From Halioglobus sp. (GTDB lineage Bacteria; Pseudomonadota; Gammaproteobacteria; Pseudomonadales; Halieaceae): a stretch of DNA of 64,000 nucleotides. Positions 61,774 through 64,000 of this stretch are shown one piece after another. Position 1 is the first letter of the stretch. The number at the start of each line of letters is the position of its first letter. The notes beneath the pieces were generated by a model. That model worked only from the letters and a program-made list of their open reading frames with translations, had not been told where the DNA came from and did no database searches. A program made the translations under genes and the position numbers. The stretch spans positions 1 to 64,000 of the forward strand of contig PABK01000032.1 in NCBI GenBank assembly GCA_002699145.1, in the 5' to 3' direction.

Positions 61774-63975
61774 CTAGAACGCGTACTCGACAGAGACGCC
61801 CAGGTGGCGCGGGGCCGTATAGTTGACAGTGTCGCCGAGCGTGCCGAGCTGGTTCAGGCCGATGATATCGTTCTCGTCACCGAGGTTGCGGCCCCAACCG
61901 GACAGCGTCCAGTGATCCATCGTCCAGGACACCTCGGCGCCGTAGAGTACGTAGGAATCCTGTTCTATACGGCCCAGCAGTTCGGCGTTGTAGCCTTTGG
62001 AATAGTAGGCGTTGAGGTTGGCGAACAGGGTTCCCGCACCCAGCTCCCGGGTGTAGTTGACGCCCAGGTTGCCGGTAAATTTCGGCGTGCGGATAATGCG
62101 GTAACCGCTGGCGTCATCTATCGCTATACCCGCGTTGCCGCAGTAACAGATCTCGCCGGTGAGCGGGTCGCGGATGGGCTCCAGCGCGTCCGCTTCCAGC
62201 CACTCATCGTAATCGGCGTTGGGTATGTAGGAGAAACCGGCCTGCAGTTCGACAGCGCCGCTCATCGGCCGCCAGCGACCCTCGAAGTCCAGGCCCTCGA
62301 TTTCCGAACTGGCCGCGTTCTGCGTGGTCAGGACCAGCCCCTGGTAGGTGCCCACCTGCTGGTCAGTGTAGTCGTAGTGGTAGATCGCGGCGCTGAGCGA
62401 GTAGTTCTCGCCTTCGGACTTGAAGCCCAGCTCGTAGGATTTCAACTCTTCCTGGTCGATGGGCACCGGGTTGAAATTGAGCGTGTCGATACCGCCGCTC
62501 TTGAATCCTTCGCTGTAGGTGAAGTACACATTGCTGTTGTCGGACAGGTTGTAGATCGCCGAGAAACGCGGTGTGACCTTGTCCCAGCTCTCGTCGCCCA
62601 GTTCCTGGTAGGGGTCGGGCTTGCCGCCGATCACCGGCGCCGTCGAGACGTAGCCCGTGCGATCCTCCTCGCTGTAGCGCAGGCCGGCGATGAAGGAGAG
62701 CCGCTCGGACAACTGGTATGTGGCCTCGGCGTAGACCGCCCAGGCATCCGTCTCGTTCTTCGCCTGGTAGGTAATGGTGTCGACCACGGTAAACGGCGAC
62801 CACTCCTGCCGATCCGACATCAGGTAGAGGCCGGCGATATAGGAAAACGGCCCGTAGTCTACCGAGGAATAGTTGAATTCCTGCGACAGCGTTTCCGCCT
62901 CGACGGGGTTGATGTAGTGCGCCACCACCACCGGGGAGCCGTCCGAATCTGCATTGTTCTTGCTGTTTTCCGTGAAATTGTAGGCAGTCAGCGAGCTGAA
63001 ATCGCCCAGCGCTGTCGACAGGTCAAGGCGCAGGTAGCTGCCCCAGGCGCTGGCCTCGATATGGCTGAGAAAATCCTGCGCGGTGTGGTAGCGCTCGCCG
63101 GGAAGCTCGATGTTCGGGTCGACGGCGCGCCCCGCCGTGTTGCCGTCAATCGCTTCCAGGCCTATCGCGGCGAAATCGTCACGGTCTGCGTAGTTGCCGC
63201 CGAGGACGATGTTCAGGTTTTCGCTGGGTTCGAACAGCAGCTTGCCGTGCAGGTTCAGTGTCTCGACACCCAGGTCCTTGTCGAGAAAATCATTGTGCAT
63301 GTAGCCTTCGTCGTCCTCCCACAGGACGGATATGCTTCCCGCGACGAGATCATCGACCAGCGGGCCGCTCAGGTGCCCCGATGCCGACGTTGTGTACTCG
63401 CCTTCGGAGTAGGCCCCGTAGGAAAGCTTGACCTTGCCGGTCGGCTCGAAGCTGGGATTGCGCGTGATGATCTGTATGGCGCCGCCCGTGGCGTTCCTGC
63501 CGAACAGGGTGCCCTGCGGCCCTTTCAACACCTCAACCCGCTCGATATCCGGCAGCGCGAAGATGTTCCCCGCCATGGAGGACTGGTACACCCCGTCCAC
63601 GTAGATCGCGATATTGGCGTCAAAGCCCGGGCCCACGACGGTGGTCGAGACGCCGCGCAGGTTGGGCTGCAGGTACGCCCCGACACGTTCCATCTGCAGG
63701 CCGGGCACCGCCTGCTCCAGGGACAGGGTGTCGCGAATGCCCAGGGTTTCCAGCGCGGCGCCGGACACCGCGGTGATGGAGATCGGCACATCGGTGATAT
63801 TCTGGGCGCGGCGCTGCGCCGTGACGACAACCTCCTCCAGTCCCCCGGTGGCGCCACTGGCAGAGGCGTTCTGTGCGTGCAGCTGCTGCGCCTGAACGCT
63901 CATTGCCACACCCACGGCCACGCTCATGGCGCCCAGGCAATGCTTCTTGGTGGTGAATATGTCATTGGCTCGCAT
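61774..63975 (-). CDS. TonB-dependent outer-membrane receptor
   Basis: 733 aa. A long signal peptide (to about 35, SVQAQQLHAQ) is followed by a TonB-box-like VVVTAQRR, a plug domain (ITAVSGAALETLGIRDTLSLEQ, ERVEVLKGPQGTLFGRNATGGAI) and a 22-strand barrel ending VSVEYAF. The style resembles receptors of Sphingomonadales/Cellvibrionales for large organic substrates rather than siderophores. ATG has a strong AAGGAG. First gene of the minus-strand catabolic cluster, it should import the substrate of the PQQ dehydrogenases into the periplasm. The promoter lies outside the window. Confidence 0.93.
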   Translation of the reverse strand: MRANDIFTTKKHCLGAMSVAVGVAMSVQAQQLHAQNASASGATGGLEEVVVTAQRRAQNITDVPISITAVSGAALETLGIRDTLSLEQAVPGLQMERVGAYLQPNLRGVSTTVVGPGFDANIAIYVDGVYQSSMAGNIFALPDIERVEVLKGPQGTLFGRNATGGAIQIITRNPSFEPTGKVKLSYGAYSEGEYTTSASGHLSGPLVDDLVAGSISVLWEDDEGYMHNDFLDKDLGVETLNLHGKLLFEPSENLNIVLGGNYADRDDFAAIGLEAIDGNTAGRAVDPNIELPGERYHTAQDFLSHIEASAWGSYLRLDLSTALGDFSSLTAYNFTENSKNNADSDGSPVVVAHYINPVEAETLSQEFNYSSVDYGPFSYIAGLYLMSDRQEWSPFTVVDTITYQAKNETDAWAVYAEATYQLSERLSFIAGLRYSEEDRTGYVSTAPVIGGKPDPYQELGDESWDKVTPRFSAIYNLSDNSNVYFTYSEGFKSGGIDTLNFNPVPIDQEELKSYELGFKSEGENYSLSAAIYHYDYTDQQVGTYQGLVLTTQNAASSEIEGLDFEGRWRPMSGAVELQAGFSYIPNADYDEWLEADALEPIRDPLTGEICYCGNAGIAIDDASGYRIIRTPKFTGNLGVNYTRELGAGTLFANLNAYYSKGYNAELLGRIEQDSYVLYGAEVSWTMDHWTLSGWGRNLGDENDIIGLNQLGTLGDTVNYTAPRHLGVSVEYAF

Positions 63976-64000
63976 ACTCTACATCTCCTTATTCTGGCTG

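Overview
The window is high-GC DNA from a Gram-negative bacterium. It carries tamA/tamB, a TonB-dependent receptor, several outer-membrane beta-barrels, lipoproteins and periplasmic c-type cytochromes. Codon use, gene families and the wording of the TonB receptor suggest a marine gammaproteobacterium, possibly of the Halieaceae/OM60 type, but that placement is inference. Genes are tightly packed. With corrected starts no gene-free stretch exceeds 300 bp, and no tRNA, rRNA, CRISPR array or insertion sequence was seen.

Region 1 (1-1.5 kb): an 18-bp perfect inverted repeat, then NADP-type glutamate dehydrogenase (gdhA, minus strand).

Region 2 (1.7-25.7 kb) is the most striking part. An FHA membrane protein precedes a long run of plus-strand genes. 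These are a cytoplasmic FAD / twin cNMP-binding / four-[4Fe-4S] fusion protein, a membrane protein with two H-x13-H haem b ligand pairs, an FHA-like/TM/decahaem cytochrome, a double HbpS/GlcG-like lipoprotein, an outer-membrane beta-barrel, a decahaem cytochrome fused to an LVIVD propeller, and a pentahaem c554-like cytochrome. A PP2C phosphatase and a two-FHA protein follow. After one minus-strand lipoprotein hydrolase come an autotransporter-type barrel, a Hanks-type kinase and a secreted Sel1/coiled-coil/caspase-fold protein. I read this as a trans-envelope electron conduit of about 25 c-haems under Ser/Thr-phosphorylation control. I do not recognise it as a named system.

Region 3 (25.7-36.1 kb): an acetolactate synthase-like enzyme with an aldehyde dehydrogenase; a block with a very good sigma70 promoter encoding cytochrome c5, a Tat-exported lactone oxidase-like FAD enzyme, a Tat-exported PLP racemase/aldolase-fold protein and a PuuB-like oxidase; a TPR protein, a LysR regulator, and a DUF2860-like gene interrupted by an amber codon.

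Region 4 (36.3-46.5 kb): tamA-tamB; a convergent membrane redoxin gene whose frame is broken by a single UGA exactly where the redox Cys belongs, followed by a SECIS-like hairpin (candidate selenoprotein, missed by ORF calling); an arsR-arsI-acr3 organoarsenical/arsenite operon; a DUF3313 gene; an AraC-type regulator.

Region 5 (46.8-54.1 kb): a DUF3604 protein, four secreted proteins of unknown function (one DUF2092), and an Atm1-type ABC exporter.

Region 6 (54.4-64 kb): a LysR regulator converging on a minus-strand catabolic cluster that reads TonB receptor, Rid-family protein, two tandem haem-PQQ dehydrogenases, PLP aminotransferase and SMP-30 lactonase. This looks like import, periplasmic oxidation and deamination of an unidentified amino-alcohol or polymer-derived substrate.
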